A DNA stretch of 64,000 nucleotides from Balamuthia mandrillaris (GCA_031835245.1 JAVKOQ010000191.1:1-64000), one strand, 5' to 3'. Counted from the stretch's first letter, positions 37,101-47,888 are shown. The notes: generated from the sequence alone by a model not told the origin. A program made the numbers and translations.

Positions 37101-37587
37101 GTTGGTGGGGATGACGATATGGCTCGCGCTGTGCGCCTGATCTGCCCGCTGGTGGGTAGTGTCCCAGCCGGTCTTCGAGGAAATGACGACCGTGATGAAG
37201 AGATGAAGAAGAGTAGATTGCGGGCGGTGGGGGATGTCGTTGGATTGGATAGGGATATTGACGTTGATGATGCCCTACCTCCAGCTCTTCCAACCACCGT
37301 GAGGTAGAAACGCTGTGTTCACCCGGCGAGAGCGCAGAGGCAGAACAGGAGCAGGCAGATGGAGGTCCAACCACAAAAAAAGGATTCGTTTCAGCGGGGA
37401 TGACAGGGTGTGGCATCGGGGAAGGGGGTGAAGCCGGGTGGGGCGGGAGAGATGGAGAAGGAGCTGAACCTATCGCCTCCCGTCTTCCCCCCAGCAGCAG
37501 CTCCCGTCGTTGTTGACGAATCAGGGCGAGCTCCTGCTGGAGCGCCATCAGCTGCTGCCTCTCTTGCACCAAGAGACTGGGCTCCAT
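34153..37587 (-). CDS. Large protein of unknown function, His/Gln/Ser-rich
   Basis: Four exons (36222-37587, 35446-36102, 35012-35324, 34153-34945) give 1043 codons with consistent phase. It starts with a predicted coiled coil (VQERQQLMALQQELALIRQQRRELL), then about 300 residues of Pro/Ser/His/Tyr-rich sequence. A folded-looking region follows from about 380: LQMVAIALDIMQVYRKFVWATSPLHPAALNEANVRYLL, GHMALGQDFYAKA, IALGLTTFAFQTLAKSMDVEAF and SGVISNALGGIMLLQ. This alternation of small-residue-rich helices looks TPR- or fungal-transcription-factor-domain-like, but I cannot name a family. The C-terminus is charged, then Gln-rich and ends with a 20-residue poly-Ser run encoded by an AAG tract (34229-34286). 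It may be a regulatory or scaffolding protein; this is a guess. Confidence 0.7.
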
Positions 37588-38703
37588 TGGCTTTGCTTTT
37601 TTTTTTGTTTAAATGCGTGTTCGTTTTGAATGAGGACAAATAGGACAGAAGAAGAAGAAGAGAGAGAGAAAGGGAGAGAGAGAGAAATGAAAGAGAGAAG
37701 AGGTACCGCAACTATTTTCTCTGCTCGTTGAACGAATTGAGAGCTGCTGCTTTTTTTGGGTGCCAACCGCACTAAACAACAGCAACAACCGGGCCTATGT
37801 TCCCTTTCAGGGGGGAATTTGTTAGACAAGCCAGGAGCTGAGAAACCGAGGCCTCCAATCCACTGGTATTAACACCCGGTCAACCGATGCGTTTCCACCA
37901 CTCCTATTTTTTCTGGGGTCAGCCCCGCTACACCGCATCGGTTTTTTGGCTCCTCGATGTTCTGTTTATTTTATTTTTTTAATGAAAAGGAGGAAAAAGT
38001 AAGTCGTGAGGTCGACCCCACGCACACACATGCACACAAGAAGACCAGCGGTGCAGAAAAAAATTTTTTTTTTGTCGTTGTTGTTGTTCCTCTCGCTCTT
38101 TCTTCCCTCGACACGGGCGTCCCTCCTCGTTTCTCTTTTCCTGCTTTTTCAAGAACACCAGAAACCACAGGGGAAAGGATCCGGTACAAAACGTGTCCAC
38201 ATTCTAGGAGCGTCCTCCTGTGGACCGTTTCATGGGGGCGCAGCCCGCCTCCGTAGGTACATCCCGCCTAATGATCCCGAAAAATCACCGAATCGTACGT
38301 TAATTCTTCCGTTTCAACTTGTCCTTTTAAAGCAATTTGTAGCAAAATGGGTGGAATAGGGGAGAGAGGAATCCGTCCGGAATGAACACCCACACGCTGA
38401 CGCCGATGATCGCTTGCAGGGTCGGACAGCGACTGAAGCAACTGCGCCACGGGTAAAATCCTCCGTTTACACTGTAGCGCCGCAAGAAGGTGGACGCACA
38501 TGCTACGGATGGAGGCGTGACGTGTGATCTTGGTTTTTTGATTGATCAACAGCTGTCGAAGTCTCTCATGTCGTCTTGAAATAAAATTCACGACGACATG
38601 AAATACAATATTGAATAAAACGGAAATTTCATTATCAAATTAAAGCAAGTCGAATAAAATCAGGAAGAAAGAGGAGCTCCTTGCTTCTTCCCAACAAAGT
38701 AGG
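37588..38703. other. Spacer with structured-RNA candidates, no protein gene called
   Basis: 1.1 kb between divergent genes. GA repeats occur at 37658-37700. A GC-rich part has two strong hairpins (37883-37942 followed by T6, and 38195-38225), and an inverted repeat lies at 38566-38601. A 107-codon minus-strand frame (38268-38591) has no repeats in it but no recognised family, so it is not called as a gene. Confidence 0.4.
37883..37948 (+). ncRNA. Candidate structured RNA 3' hairpin with T-run
   Basis: Nine-base arms ACCGATGCG (37883-37891) and CGCATCGGT (37934-37942) are perfect complements. An inner GGGG/CCCC hairpin lies between them, and TTTTTT follows at once. This has the form of the 3' end of a Pol III transcript. 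I do not recognise the RNA and its 5' end is unknown. Confidence 0.3.
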
Positions 38704-41700
38704 ATGGGGACGTCAAGTTCGAAACGTACGTAGTCGTTTTTCTACAGCCTCCTTCCTCTTCCTTCCTTCCTTTGTCCCCTTTTTTCTCTTTCGTTGTTCT
38801 TATGAAGCCTACATACATTTATTTTATTTTATTTTTTCGCTCTGCTCTAACTTTTATGTAAAAAATGAAGTGGAGGAGGAGCATGTGGAAGCTCTCTCCA
38901 GGCTGCTCGGCGTCAAGGACGGCAGCCAGCTGCGCAGCCTTCACTCCGCTCTGTCCCTCTGTCAGGCTTTGCAGGACATTTATGCCAAACCTGCCACCGC
39001 CACCGCCACCGCTGCCTCTACAGCCTCCAATAACAATAACAACGGCAACAGCAAAACCAAGTCCGCTGCCTCCTCTTGGATGGAGAGAATGGATTTACCG
39101 CTGTGGACTTTGGACGAGGAAGACCTTCTGTTGTCGCTCTCTGCCTACCAGGTAACGGGCCAAGCGTATCCTTTCTCTTCTTCTCTCTCTCTCTCTCTCA
39201 CTTTCTTTCTCCTTTCTTTGTGGTTGTTATTAATTTTTCTCCTTCTTCTTCACCTTTTTGTGGTTGTTGTTGTTCTCATTGTTGTCCTCTTCCTCCTCCT
39301 TCTTCTGCTTGTTCTTCTACTCCTCCTCGTTCTTCTTCTTCTTCTTCTTGTTCTTCTTCTTCTTGTTCTTGTTCTTCTTCTTCTACTCCTTCTTCTTCTT
39401 CTTCTTCTTCTTGTTCTTCTTCTTCTTGTTCTCGTGAACTGGAGAGCTAACTTTACCATTTCTCATTCTTCTTTGTTGTTTATTTGATGTTGGCATCTAT
39501 TCTTATTTGTATTATTTCCAAACAAAGATTTGTGGACAGCACCCGTCAAGAAAGTACATCATAGCAGAAGACATAGATACGCTGTACGTAGTCTTCTCTC
39601 CAAGCTCGCAAGGCGCAGCGGATCCCGCCTCTATTTCTTTGTATCCCGCTCAAGACACGGTCTCCCTTCCTTGGCATGAAGGAGTCCCTCATGGTATATT
39701 GTTCTTTCCCGCTTTTCTTCTTTCTCCTGTTTTCTTATTCCATATTCCGTAATGTAGAGTCTTTGGAGCGCAGCTCTGGGATTCCCGCTCTGCTTTTCCT
39801 TTCTCTTTGCCGAGAGAGGAACAAAAAGAACCTTGTGCTAAGCGGCTGCCGTGAAGGCGGCGTACTTGCCTCTCTTGTAATGCTTCAAATTCTCTCTTCG
39901 CTGTCTAAACAGGGCAAGCTTGTTTTATCTCCATCCGCTTCTTCAGCTTCCGCTTCAGACTCTTCTTCCCGACATCAACGCAATCCTGACAGCTCTTCTG
40001 CTCCGGCTTCGTTACCACAACCAAATAACAAAAGAAGTCTAAATGTGAAAGAAAAGCGTATAGGTGGAATGTCTTCTGCTTCTGTTTCTTCTTGTTTTTT
40101 GGATGTAAATCTTCGATGTGTAACGTTTGGGCCTACTTTTGTGGCGGATCAGAAGCTACAACAAAACATACGACGAATGAGATGGAACGAGGTACGCCAT
40201 CCGTTGTTGCGTTTCTCTCTTCCTTTTCTGTTCTCTCGCCCCCTCTCATTTTTCCTTTGCAAACCTATGTTATAGTATTTTAGTTCATACATACTAGCTT
40301 CGGAGATGAAGTCCTTCTTGGGAACAACCTATCGACCCGCTGGCGAAGTCTTTCTCATAATGGACTCCAAGAACGAAGTTTCGCTTCATCGTATTCCTTC
40401 TATGTTAAAATTCGACATTAACGCTTTCCTGTGCAGATCCTCTTCAGTTCCTTCAATGATGAAACAACAACACAAAGCTAATATGATGCAGCAACCAGTG
40501 GAAGGACAGGAAGAAAAATATGAATCACAAAAAGAAAACGAAGAAAGAAACGTAATGGAACTTGAACAAGTTGAGAAGAATAAGGACGAAAAACGTAAAA
40601 AAGAGAAAGCAAAAGAGAAGATGAAGAAACCTACATTCAGTTTTAATGAAGAAGAAGAAGAAGAAGAAGAAGAAGAAGAAGAAGAAGAAGAAGATGAAGA
40701 GAATGAAGAAGATGAAGAACACGGGCAAGGGTTGCAACAATCCGAAGAGAGCGATGAGAACTATCCTCCTCAAGTTCGTTGTTTGTTGGACATTTATAGC
40801 CGGTGCATCAACACATTACGGATGAAACTCATGCTACGATTTCCAGAATTGAAGAACATTGTTTACGATCCATCTTCCTCAACATCCACATATTCTTCAT
40901 CATCTTCATCTTCATCAGCTGTCTCTTCGCTTCTTACATCGGTTTTGTGGAAAGAAAATAGGGAACAGCAACAACAAAAGGATAAGAAAGAACAACAGTT
41001 AAGAAAATCAGCCAGAGCTGCTCCATTTCTGCGAATGCCTCACATTCAACGCATTACTGCACACCCGAGACCTGGAAGAAAGCTCAAAGTACAACTACGA
41101 GGTAACTTTTCTTCTTGCTTCTTGCTTCTTGCTTCTTATTCTTTTCTTTTTGCTTCCATTTTCATGCAAAAGGGAGTGGCTTCGACGTATGTACAGCAGC
41201 TTGTCTCCAATTTGAAGGCGCTCAAACAGTGGCAACCCGTATCAAAAGAGCTGACCATGGCAGACGTTTAGAACTTATCTTTCCTCTGCCCTTGGACAGT
41301 AATAACGAGGAAAAAGGCAAACACCACTCTCTTTCATCGGCTGCTTTCGAGTTGGGAAGACACAGCAGTCGCTCCGCTACAGTTGCCATATTTTCAGACT
41401 TTGGATGCGAGGCTCGTCATGTTCGTATCTCTCCATTCAACATCTTGGTGCGTAATGCATTTTTTTTTTGTCTTTCGCCTTTGCTTTTCCTCTCCTTTTT
41501 TTTTTGTTCTTTCTCGTTATATATTCTCATTCTCTTTCGTTCAAACAAAAAACAGCTGTTTGGAGCAAGTGGGGCGGGTAAAACAAGTCTCTGTAATTTC
41601 ATTTGCCAGCAAATGGTGAAAGAGAATCCATTCCTCCCCAGCCACGTTCTTCCTTCTCGCTGTCCCTCCAACGACAAACTTCTTCGCCTGGAGTTTGGCA

Positions 41701-42551
41701 TGTTCAGCTTTCGCGAGTTCGGCATTCACATCTTCTCCGACGAAGAGTTCCAACGTTTCTCTGAGCTCTTACTCCCAACTTCTTGCTCTTCGTCATCATC
41801 TTCGCTTTCCAAAAACAAAACACGCGAAGAACAAGTAGATGACGGCGACGATGATGAGAAAGAAAGAAGAAGAAAACAAGAAGAAGACGAGGAAGATGAA
41901 GAAGAACGAGGAGTAGACTTGTTGGTCTTCGTGCACAATGCATCTAGTCGCGTCTTAGTGGACGAGGAAGAGCAGCCTCGGATGCTGCGTTACCTTAAGT
42001 TCGTGGAGGAGAGGGCGCGAGTACCCATTCTACATGTCCTTACTAATCCCTTCTCCGTCCCGCGACAAAGTTTTGCCATCATCAAGAATGGCGTGAGAGA
42101 TGTGCTGCAAGTCCCAAACGAGCTCCTCGTCATCAACTCGCAACCGTTTGATGAGCATCAGGTGGAAGGGGTGGAGGAGCTGTTGGAATGGATTGTGGAG
42201 ACGGTGGGGTGGAGGTCTTTTCATCATCACGACAGTGTGGAAGAAGAAGAAGAGGAGGAGGAGGAGAAGGTGAAAGGACGAGACGTAGGAGCTAAAATGA
42301 AGACCAACGATTTTGGACCAACGCAAAAGAAGCGAAAGAAGACGGATGAAATCCTTAGCGGAAGGATGGAGGAGAGAAGCAGGAGGGAAGCTTACGATAT
42401 GCAGCATAGTGAGGACGCACGTTTCCCAAGGAAGGAAAGGCGAGTCGGCGAAGGCAATCGGATCATCGGAATGACGAGCGCCACGCCACCCTCCTCGTTC
42501 TCCTCTCATCCGCCAAGAGAAGCGGCAGGAAACTTCTCCGTCGACAAATAA
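38704..42551 (+). CDS. Lipase-class-3-like fold fused to P-loop GTPase-like domain, putative myristoylated protein
   Basis: Seven exons (38704-38725, 38871-39151, 39528-39693, 39758-40191, 40276-41101, 41173-41447, 41556-42551) give 1000 codons. It starts MGTSSSK, a good N-myristoylation signal. Residues 100-330 resemble an alpha/beta-hydrolase of the class 3 lipase type (YIIAEDIDTLYVVFSPS, then VLSGCREGGVLASLVML near 182-198, LRCVTFGPTFV, FLGTTYRPAG). The nucleophile elbow reads GCREG where active lipases have GxSxG, so the catalytic Ser is absent. Acidic low-complexity sequence follows. From about 660 comes a P-loop domain: ILLFGASGAGKTSL (Walker A near 671), FGMFSFREFG and PILHVLTNPF. It may be a membrane-anchored, nucleotide-switched pseudo-lipase; this role is inference. 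AATAAA lies at 42566. Confidence 0.78.
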
Positions 42552-42830
42552 TCATCTCCGTCGACAATAAATTGTGAATAGCATTTCTGATTTTTGGTTG
42601 GTGCTTTGAAAAAAATAATGTCGATATTATGTTTTTGATTTTTGGTTGGTGTTTAGAAAAAAGAATTATGTCGACATATGACGTCAGTCGTGCTTCCGTA
42701 AAAGAAGAGAGAAAGAAAGAGAGAAAGACAAAAAAAAAAGTGCTCTCTCATCGTTAGCCCTCCCCACAACGAAACAAAAACCAAACGAACAAAGCATTTA
42801 TATGAGCGGTGCACCGTTTGGGGGCTTAAC
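42552..42830. promoter_or_regulatory. Upstream region of the J-protein gene with tandem repeat
   Basis: Two copies of a roughly 45-50 bp unit (about 42587-42633 and 42637-42685) share TGATTTTTGGTTGGTG and ATGTCGA. They lie 150-240 bp upstream of the ATG at 42831. They may be promoter elements; the copies differ at several positions. Confidence 0.45.
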
Positions 42831-44940
42831 ATGGAGTGCAATCGAGATGAGGTATGCCTTTTTTTAAAAAAATTTTTTTTTGGAACGATCACTCAGTCAC
42901 TCCAAAAAAATTGCCTAACAAAAATGTCAAAACAAATAAATAAATAATGAGAATAGGCGGATAGATGCTTGGAGCTTGCGAAGCGGTTCGAGAGGGAGGG
43001 AAACCTTCCTAGAGCGCTAAAGTTTGCCCAAAAGTCGCTCTCTCTCTTCCACTCCGAGGAGACCTCCACTTTTATTTGCAAAATCGAGCTTCGCATTTCT
43101 TCCTCCTCCTCCTCCTCCTCCCCTTCTGCTGCCTCTTCCACCACCACCACCACAGCACCCAAACAAGACAAAGCACGCAACAACGGCAAACAAGAAGGAG
43201 AAAAGGTCTCTTCTTCTCAACAACAACAAACCGAGCCTTCCTACACGCCCGAACAAAAGGCAGCGGTGGACCTCATCTTGAAGAACAAACGGGACTTTTA
43301 CGCCGTATTGGGCATCAAAGCGAACGCTGACGAGGCTGAAATTAAAAAAGCCTATCGAAAGGTGTGCTCCTTTCCTATGCTCTTCTACTTCCTTTTTGCA
43401 GTCTTGTTCTGCTTCTACTTCTGCTTCTGCTTCGTTCTTCTTGTTCTTCTTCTCCTCTTCTCCGCTGCTTGTTCTTCGTTCTTCGTTCTTCGTACTTCTT
43501 GTTCTTGTTCTTGTTCTTGTTCTTGTTCTTGTTCTTGTTCTTGTTCTTGTTCTTGTTCTTGTTCTTGTTCTTGTTCTTGTTCTTCTTGTTCTTCTTCTTC
43601 TTCTTCTTCTTCTTCCCTCTCTCCTTTTCTTCTGCTTCTCTTTTCCTCTCTTTCTCCGCCTGTTTCTTTTCTTGCCTCTCTTCACCTCTTTCTCTCGCAC
43701 CCTGTTTCTTACAATTCCAAAAAACAAACAAACAAAAGCTGGCACTAAAAATGCATCCAGACAAGAACTCTGCTCCACATGCAGAGGAAGCCTTCAAAGT
43801 GCTCAGCACAGCGTACGCCACTCTAAGCGACAGCAAGACTCGTCGCCACTACGACCTCCACGGCTGCAGCGACACTCCTTTCTCTTCTTCTGCTTCCAAC
43901 AGAACACGACGTCGACGCGGCCCGCGAGATCCTTTCTCTTCTTCCTTCTCGTTTGGTGATGGCGCTTATGCTACTTTTGATGATATGACTGCAGAAGAGA
44001 TCTTCAACATGTTCTTTGGCAACGACTTTCAAAGACAGCGTCAACACCAAAGCACGGATAACGCCTTTCGTCAGACCAACTTTTATTATGATAGCAACTC
44101 TCACCGGGCATATGCCTTTCCTTCGCGTCGTACTGGTTTGTTCATCCTTTTGTTTATTTATTCTTTCATTTTCGCTCTTGATTCTCTTTTTGTTGAAATG
44201 AACTAACAAAAAACTAAACAAATAAATAAATAAGGACAACGAATGGGACGAGGTCCTCCAGAGGCGGACAGCTTCTTCTCCTCTTTCGCCTTCTTTCAAA
44301 TGCTTCCTCTCCTATTTTTGATCATCATTTCCATTTTCTCGGCCTCCTGGTTCAGCGATCCTCCCGAATACAATTTGTTTCGTTTACAGGTTCCCTTTTA
44401 ATCTCTATCTTTCTTTTGTTTTCTTTGGAGGAAGTTTTCAGTTTCCTTTGAACTTTGTTTCGTTTGTGTTATCTTTTTTTTTTAACTTAATTTTTCTCAA
44501 AAACATCCACAGAAAACAGGAGCTTATGTACAAGAACGACAGACCAAAAATCTAAACGTGACTTACTTTGTAAAGTCAGACTTTCTCTCCGACATTCCTC
44601 CCTCCGAAAAAAAGGAGAGTCGGCAACGTGTAGAGGTTTGCTCTTTCTTCCTTACCGCGCTTTCTTTTCTTGTGTTGATTTCTTTCCTTGGTTCATTCTT
44701 TTAAACCCCATTTTCTTTTTGAAAACAAAACGTCATGTTCAGAGCGTAGTCGAGGCGGTCACATTAAAAGTGCTGAACGATGAGTGCGTGCAACAAAAGC
44801 AGCAACGACACGGTATGTTCTACAAGTCCAGGAGCCTATTTATATCCGAGTCGGAGCGGAACTCTCTTCGGCAGAAGGCGGAGGAGCCGCTCCCCAGTTG
44901 CATCTATCTCAAGCAGCTCATGGCAAAAGCAAAGACGTAA
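42831..44940 (+). CDS. ER-membrane J protein, DNAJB12/DNAJB14-like
   Basis: Six exons (42831-42851, 42957-43361, 43739-44135, 44235-44389, 44513-44635, 44743-44940) give 433 codons. It begins MECNRDEADRCLELAKRF, matching the N-terminal helical repeat of DNAJB12/14. The J domain spans about 115-180: [33 protein letters not shown], with the HPD motif that stimulates Hsp70. A Gly/Phe-poor linker contains TAEEIFNMFFG. One transmembrane segment (FFQMLPLLFLIIISIFSASWF) is followed by the DUF1977-type C-terminal domain (TYFVKSDF and similar). The protein would sit in the ER membrane with the J domain in the cytosol and help ER-associated degradation. The intron inside the J domain carries a TTGTTC hexanucleotide array. 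Length and order match the family. Confidence 0.92.
43497..43582 (+). repeat. (TTGTTC)n hexanucleotide array in intron
   Basis: About 14 copies of TTGTTC lie in intron 2 of the J-protein gene. They encode perfect but meaningless Cys/Ser and Leu/Phe repeats in the reading frames. Confidence 0.9.
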
Positions 44941-45386
44941 ATATATTAAAAACAACCAAGTCCGTAGGAATGAGCCCTCATGCTTAGGACAACAAAATGA
45001 GCAGTATTCGGTCTCAAAATGTGCATCTGTTCTGCTCCGTTTAGAGTTAACAAAAGGAGCACCACTTGACGTCAGATCGTGCTGAAGATTAAACTCCAAA
45101 AAAAAACCATTTGAGATGACCACAAAAAGAGCACCCATGGTTCTCGATTTGTGCTGTGTTGCGATTCCTAACAAAAAAAAAAGAAAAGAAAGAAAAAGCA
45201 AAAAAGAGAAGAAGAGAGTCGCCGAAACCGAAGCAGCACCAGCAGCAGCAGACCGACCCATCAACAAAAGGGATTTGAGGCAACACCCTTTTTTTTTTTT
45301 CTTGCTTCCCTCCCTCGCTCTGTATTCTATTTTATTTATTATTTATTTATTATTTATTTTTTGAAAATATTTATTCCGGAACGAAG
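44941..45386. other. Spacer between J protein and unknown gene
   Basis: No recognised gene. Purine-rich from 45170 to 45215, and AT-rich with ATTTATT repeats at 45325-45370, just upstream of the next start. Confidence 0.4.
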
Positions 45387-46088
45387 ATGATTAATCATCT
45401 CCAACAAAACGCTGTGGACGCCACTTCCTCTTCTTCTTCGTCAACAACGACGCCATTTCATGAGGCCAAAACTTCTCTTTCAGAGCCTTCCTCCACCTCT
45501 GCTCTCTTCACTTCGTCTTCTCCTCCTCCATCAAACGCTCGGCATTTCCTCTCAACCACTTCTGCCCTCTCCTCCTCCTCCTCCTCTTCATCACAAACAA
45601 CTCCTCTTTCAACAGAACAACAACCAAACGAGAAGGAAGGAGAAGAAGCGGTGGTGATGGTGCCACGCCTTCGGCTAGGCCCTATGGTTCTCGTGGAACT
45701 GCAAGAAACCACCACAGAAGAAATAGAAACAGAAGGAGAAGGAGGAGAAGCAAAGAAGAAGCCTAAACGAACAGGACGACCTCGCTCCCGTTTTCGCAGC
45801 CAGAAGCCGCCTCGTCCTCGTCGTTCCTCCTCTCTGCCAGCCAGAGAGCTCTCTGGTTCCTCCTCTCCGACCGCGACAAGCGGCGACGAGAACGAGGCGT
45901 CTGAGCATTTGGACCTGGCAAAGGTTAACCGGCAGGTGCCGTCGTTGGGAGTGACGCCGCCCTCGCCGAGAGGAGGGGAGGACGGCTCTCCTGGCTCCCG
46001 GCTGGTCGACCCGTTGGTGTACAGGCGACCGCAGAACCATTACTTCCTGAGCGTGCCTCAAGTTTGGCGAAGATCGCCGCTCAAATGA
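45387..46088 (+). CDS. Ser/Thr-rich protein of unknown function
   Basis: A single open frame of 233 codons. The first 90 residues are Ser/Thr/Pro-rich. A short hydrophobic block (VVMVPRLRLGPMVLVELQE) is followed by an acidic run, then basic KKKPKRTGRPRSRFRSQKPP, which could be a nuclear localisation signal, and Ser/Pro-rich sequence. The C-terminal 30 residues (RLVDPLVYRRPQNHYFLSVPQVWRRSPLK) look more constrained. No domain recognised. An upstream exon cannot be excluded, but the ATG is preceded by an AT-rich promoter-like stretch. Confidence 0.55.
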   Translation: MINHLQQNAVDATSSSSSSTTTPFHEAKTSLSEPSSTSALFTSSSPPPSNARHFLSTTSALSSSSSSSSQTTPLSTEQQPNEKEGEEAVVMVPRLRLGPMVLVELQETTTEEIETEGEGGEAKKKPKRTGRPRSRFRSQKPPRPRRSSSLPARELSGSSSPTATSGDENEASEHLDLAKVNRQVPSLGVTPPSPRGGEDGSPGSRLVDPLVYRRPQNHYFLSVPQVWRRSPLK

Positions 46089-46410
46089 AATGATGGGTTG
46101 GGAAGAGAGAAGGGCGAAGAGAGAAGAAAGAAGAAAGGACGAAAGGAAGAAAGCGGTGATGCTTCGCCTTTGTGTGCATTTGCGCTTGTTCTGTGGGAAG
46201 AGCTTTAAATGGAAAGAGGCCGAGGAAAGGGAGATGATGAAGAGGCTGCGAATGGACTCTTGCTTGCTTCTTTTTTTATTTGTTACGATAGTCGTAATAA
46301 CAAACAATGTTAATGAGATCCGCAGCTTGTTGGCAAGAACCTCCTCGTGGACTCCTGCCTCCAATGGACCATAGAAGAGAGAGAGAGCCAAGACTAAGCC
46401 CAAGCCTCAT
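46089..46410. other. Spacer between convergent genes
   Basis: 322 bp of purine-rich sequence holding the 3' flanks of the unknown gene (+) and the ankyrin gene (-). No gene is called. Confidence 0.4.
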
Positions 46411-47526
46411 TCAATCTTGCTGCTCGCCATCGTCTTTGTACAATTTGGACAAGTCCCAACACCAACGGGAAGATGCGGAAGCGCGGCTGTCTTTGTCCCA
46501 AGGGCATCCGTTCTGTCTTGCCCACTTCAGCACGTCCAGGTATCCTTCGCGTGCAGCGCTCCTACAGGTTTCTTCGTCCCAAGGGCATCCGTGCTCCCTT
46601 GCCCATTGCAGCACCTCCAGGTGTCCATTCTCGGCAGCATAGGAGCACGTTTTTTCATCCCAAGGGCAGCCGCTCTCTCTTGCCCATTTCAGCACCTCCA
46701 GTTGCCCTTTCTCTGCTGCCGCTGCGCAAGTGTTTTCGTCCCAAGGGCACCCGTTCTCTCTTGCCCACCGCAACACATGAAGGTGCCCCCTTTCAGCCGC
46801 CACGCGGTGGATTCGCTCCGATTTCCAGCTCCATCCGCTCTTGCTGAGCCATTTCAGCACCTCCAAGTGTCCACCCTCAGCAGCTGCGAGGCAAATCTCG
46901 TCCTCCAGGTAGGGGGTGTCCCAGTAATAACGGTGCCCTTGCGCCCACACCAACACCTCCAATGCACCTTGTTTGGCCGCCAAGTTCAACGACCACGTGT
47001 TGATGGGGAAGCCCTGCTCGTGCGCCCACTTCAGCACCTCCAGGTGCGTGCTGCACACGCCTCTCCGCTCCCAAAGCCAAGGGCAGTCGTAGGCAAGCGC
47101 CCACTTCAACACTTCCAAATGGCCGTTGGTGGCTGCACTGGTGATGGTGGTCTCGTCCCAAGGACAGCCTTTCTCCACCCTGAGCCATCGTAACACTTCC
47201 AATCGACCCTCTCCAGCCGCCGCCATGCATGTCCCCTCATCCATAGGGTAGCCGTTGTCGAAAGCCCATTGAAGGAGCGGCAAACTGCTGCACAGACGTC
47301 GGACGGAAAGCTTGTGTCGGAATTGTGGGGACGAGCAAGCGAGCCAGCGACGACAGGTCCTGGCGGCCAGCGCGACCGCGTCCTTTGGCAGCATCGCCAA
47401 CACGTGGCACAACAGCTCATCGCAAAGGCATTCTTCCACAAAGCATGGCTGCGTTACTGCTGCGGTTATTTGTTCATTGTCCTCTTCATTCGCTGCTCTA
47501 CGCTTGCACGGAACGTGTTGGGACAT
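46411..47526 (-). CDS. F-box/ankyrin-repeat protein
   Basis: An intronless 371-residue protein. The N-terminus has an F-box-like segment (CDELLCHVLAMLPKDAVALAARTCRRW). About ten repeats of 26-35 residues follow with the pattern NGHLEVLKWARENGCPWDE and T-C-x-x-AA, the variant ankyrin repeat common in amoebae, oomycetes and giant viruses. The best copies are in the C-terminal half; the central ones are degenerate (LWERRGVCSTHLEVL, YYWDTPYLEDE). A likely substrate-recruiting adaptor for an SCF ligase, with unknown target. It stands out by having no intron and by higher GC content than its neighbours, which may reflect retroposition or exchange with viruses. A 258-codon antisense frame is a shadow of the repeats. 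Confidence 0.88.
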   Translation of the reverse strand: MSQHVPCKRRAANEEDNEQITAAVTQPCFVEECLCDELLCHVLAMLPKDAVALAARTCRRWLACSSPQFRHKLSVRRLCSSLPLLQWAFDNGYPMDEGTCMAAAGEGRLEVLRWLRVEKGCPWDETTITSAATNGHLEVLKWALAYDCPWLWERRGVCSTHLEVLKWAHEQGFPINTWSLNLAAKQGALEVLVWAQGHRYYWDTPYLEDEICLAAAEGGHLEVLKWLSKSGWSWKSERIHRVAAERGHLHVLRWARENGCPWDENTCAAAAEKGQLEVLKWARESGCPWDEKTCSYAAENGHLEVLQWAREHGCPWDEETCRSAAREGYLDVLKWARQNGCPWDKDSRASASSRWCWDLSKLYKDDGEQQD

Positions 47527-47888
47527 ATTTTTTTTTTTTGTTTTCTGGCTTCAACCTGCACCGAGGGCACGCTGCTGTTTGTGGCTTTGGGTTCCTCCTG
47601 GTTTACCAAAAGCAATATAAGAATTGCTGTTAATTAACGAGATTGCAGATAGAGTAAAGAAGAGAGATGATGAGAGAAGAGAGAGGGCAGATAACCCTTG
47701 TTGAAGCGGTTGAAGATAAGTTCACAAATAAAAGGCATGCACTATCCACGACACACACACACCAACAACGTTGACGCCACAGAAGAGCGCTGCTCGAACT
47801 CATCTCTTTGCAATGCAGCAAACGGAAGCACCACCGCTGCTTGTTTGGTTGTGGTGTTTATTCGTTTTTGTGTTTGTTTTTGTAAAGG
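47527..47888. other. Spacer between ankyrin gene start and VWA8 3' end
   Basis: No gene is seen. It probably holds the ankyrin promoter and the VWA8 3' UTR. A CACACACAC run lies at 47751-47762. Confidence 0.4.

Noticed and set aside
46417-47193. 258-codon plus-strand frame over the ankyrin gene
   Set aside because: Antisense shadow of the repeats; the minus frame has clear F-box and ankyrin patterns.
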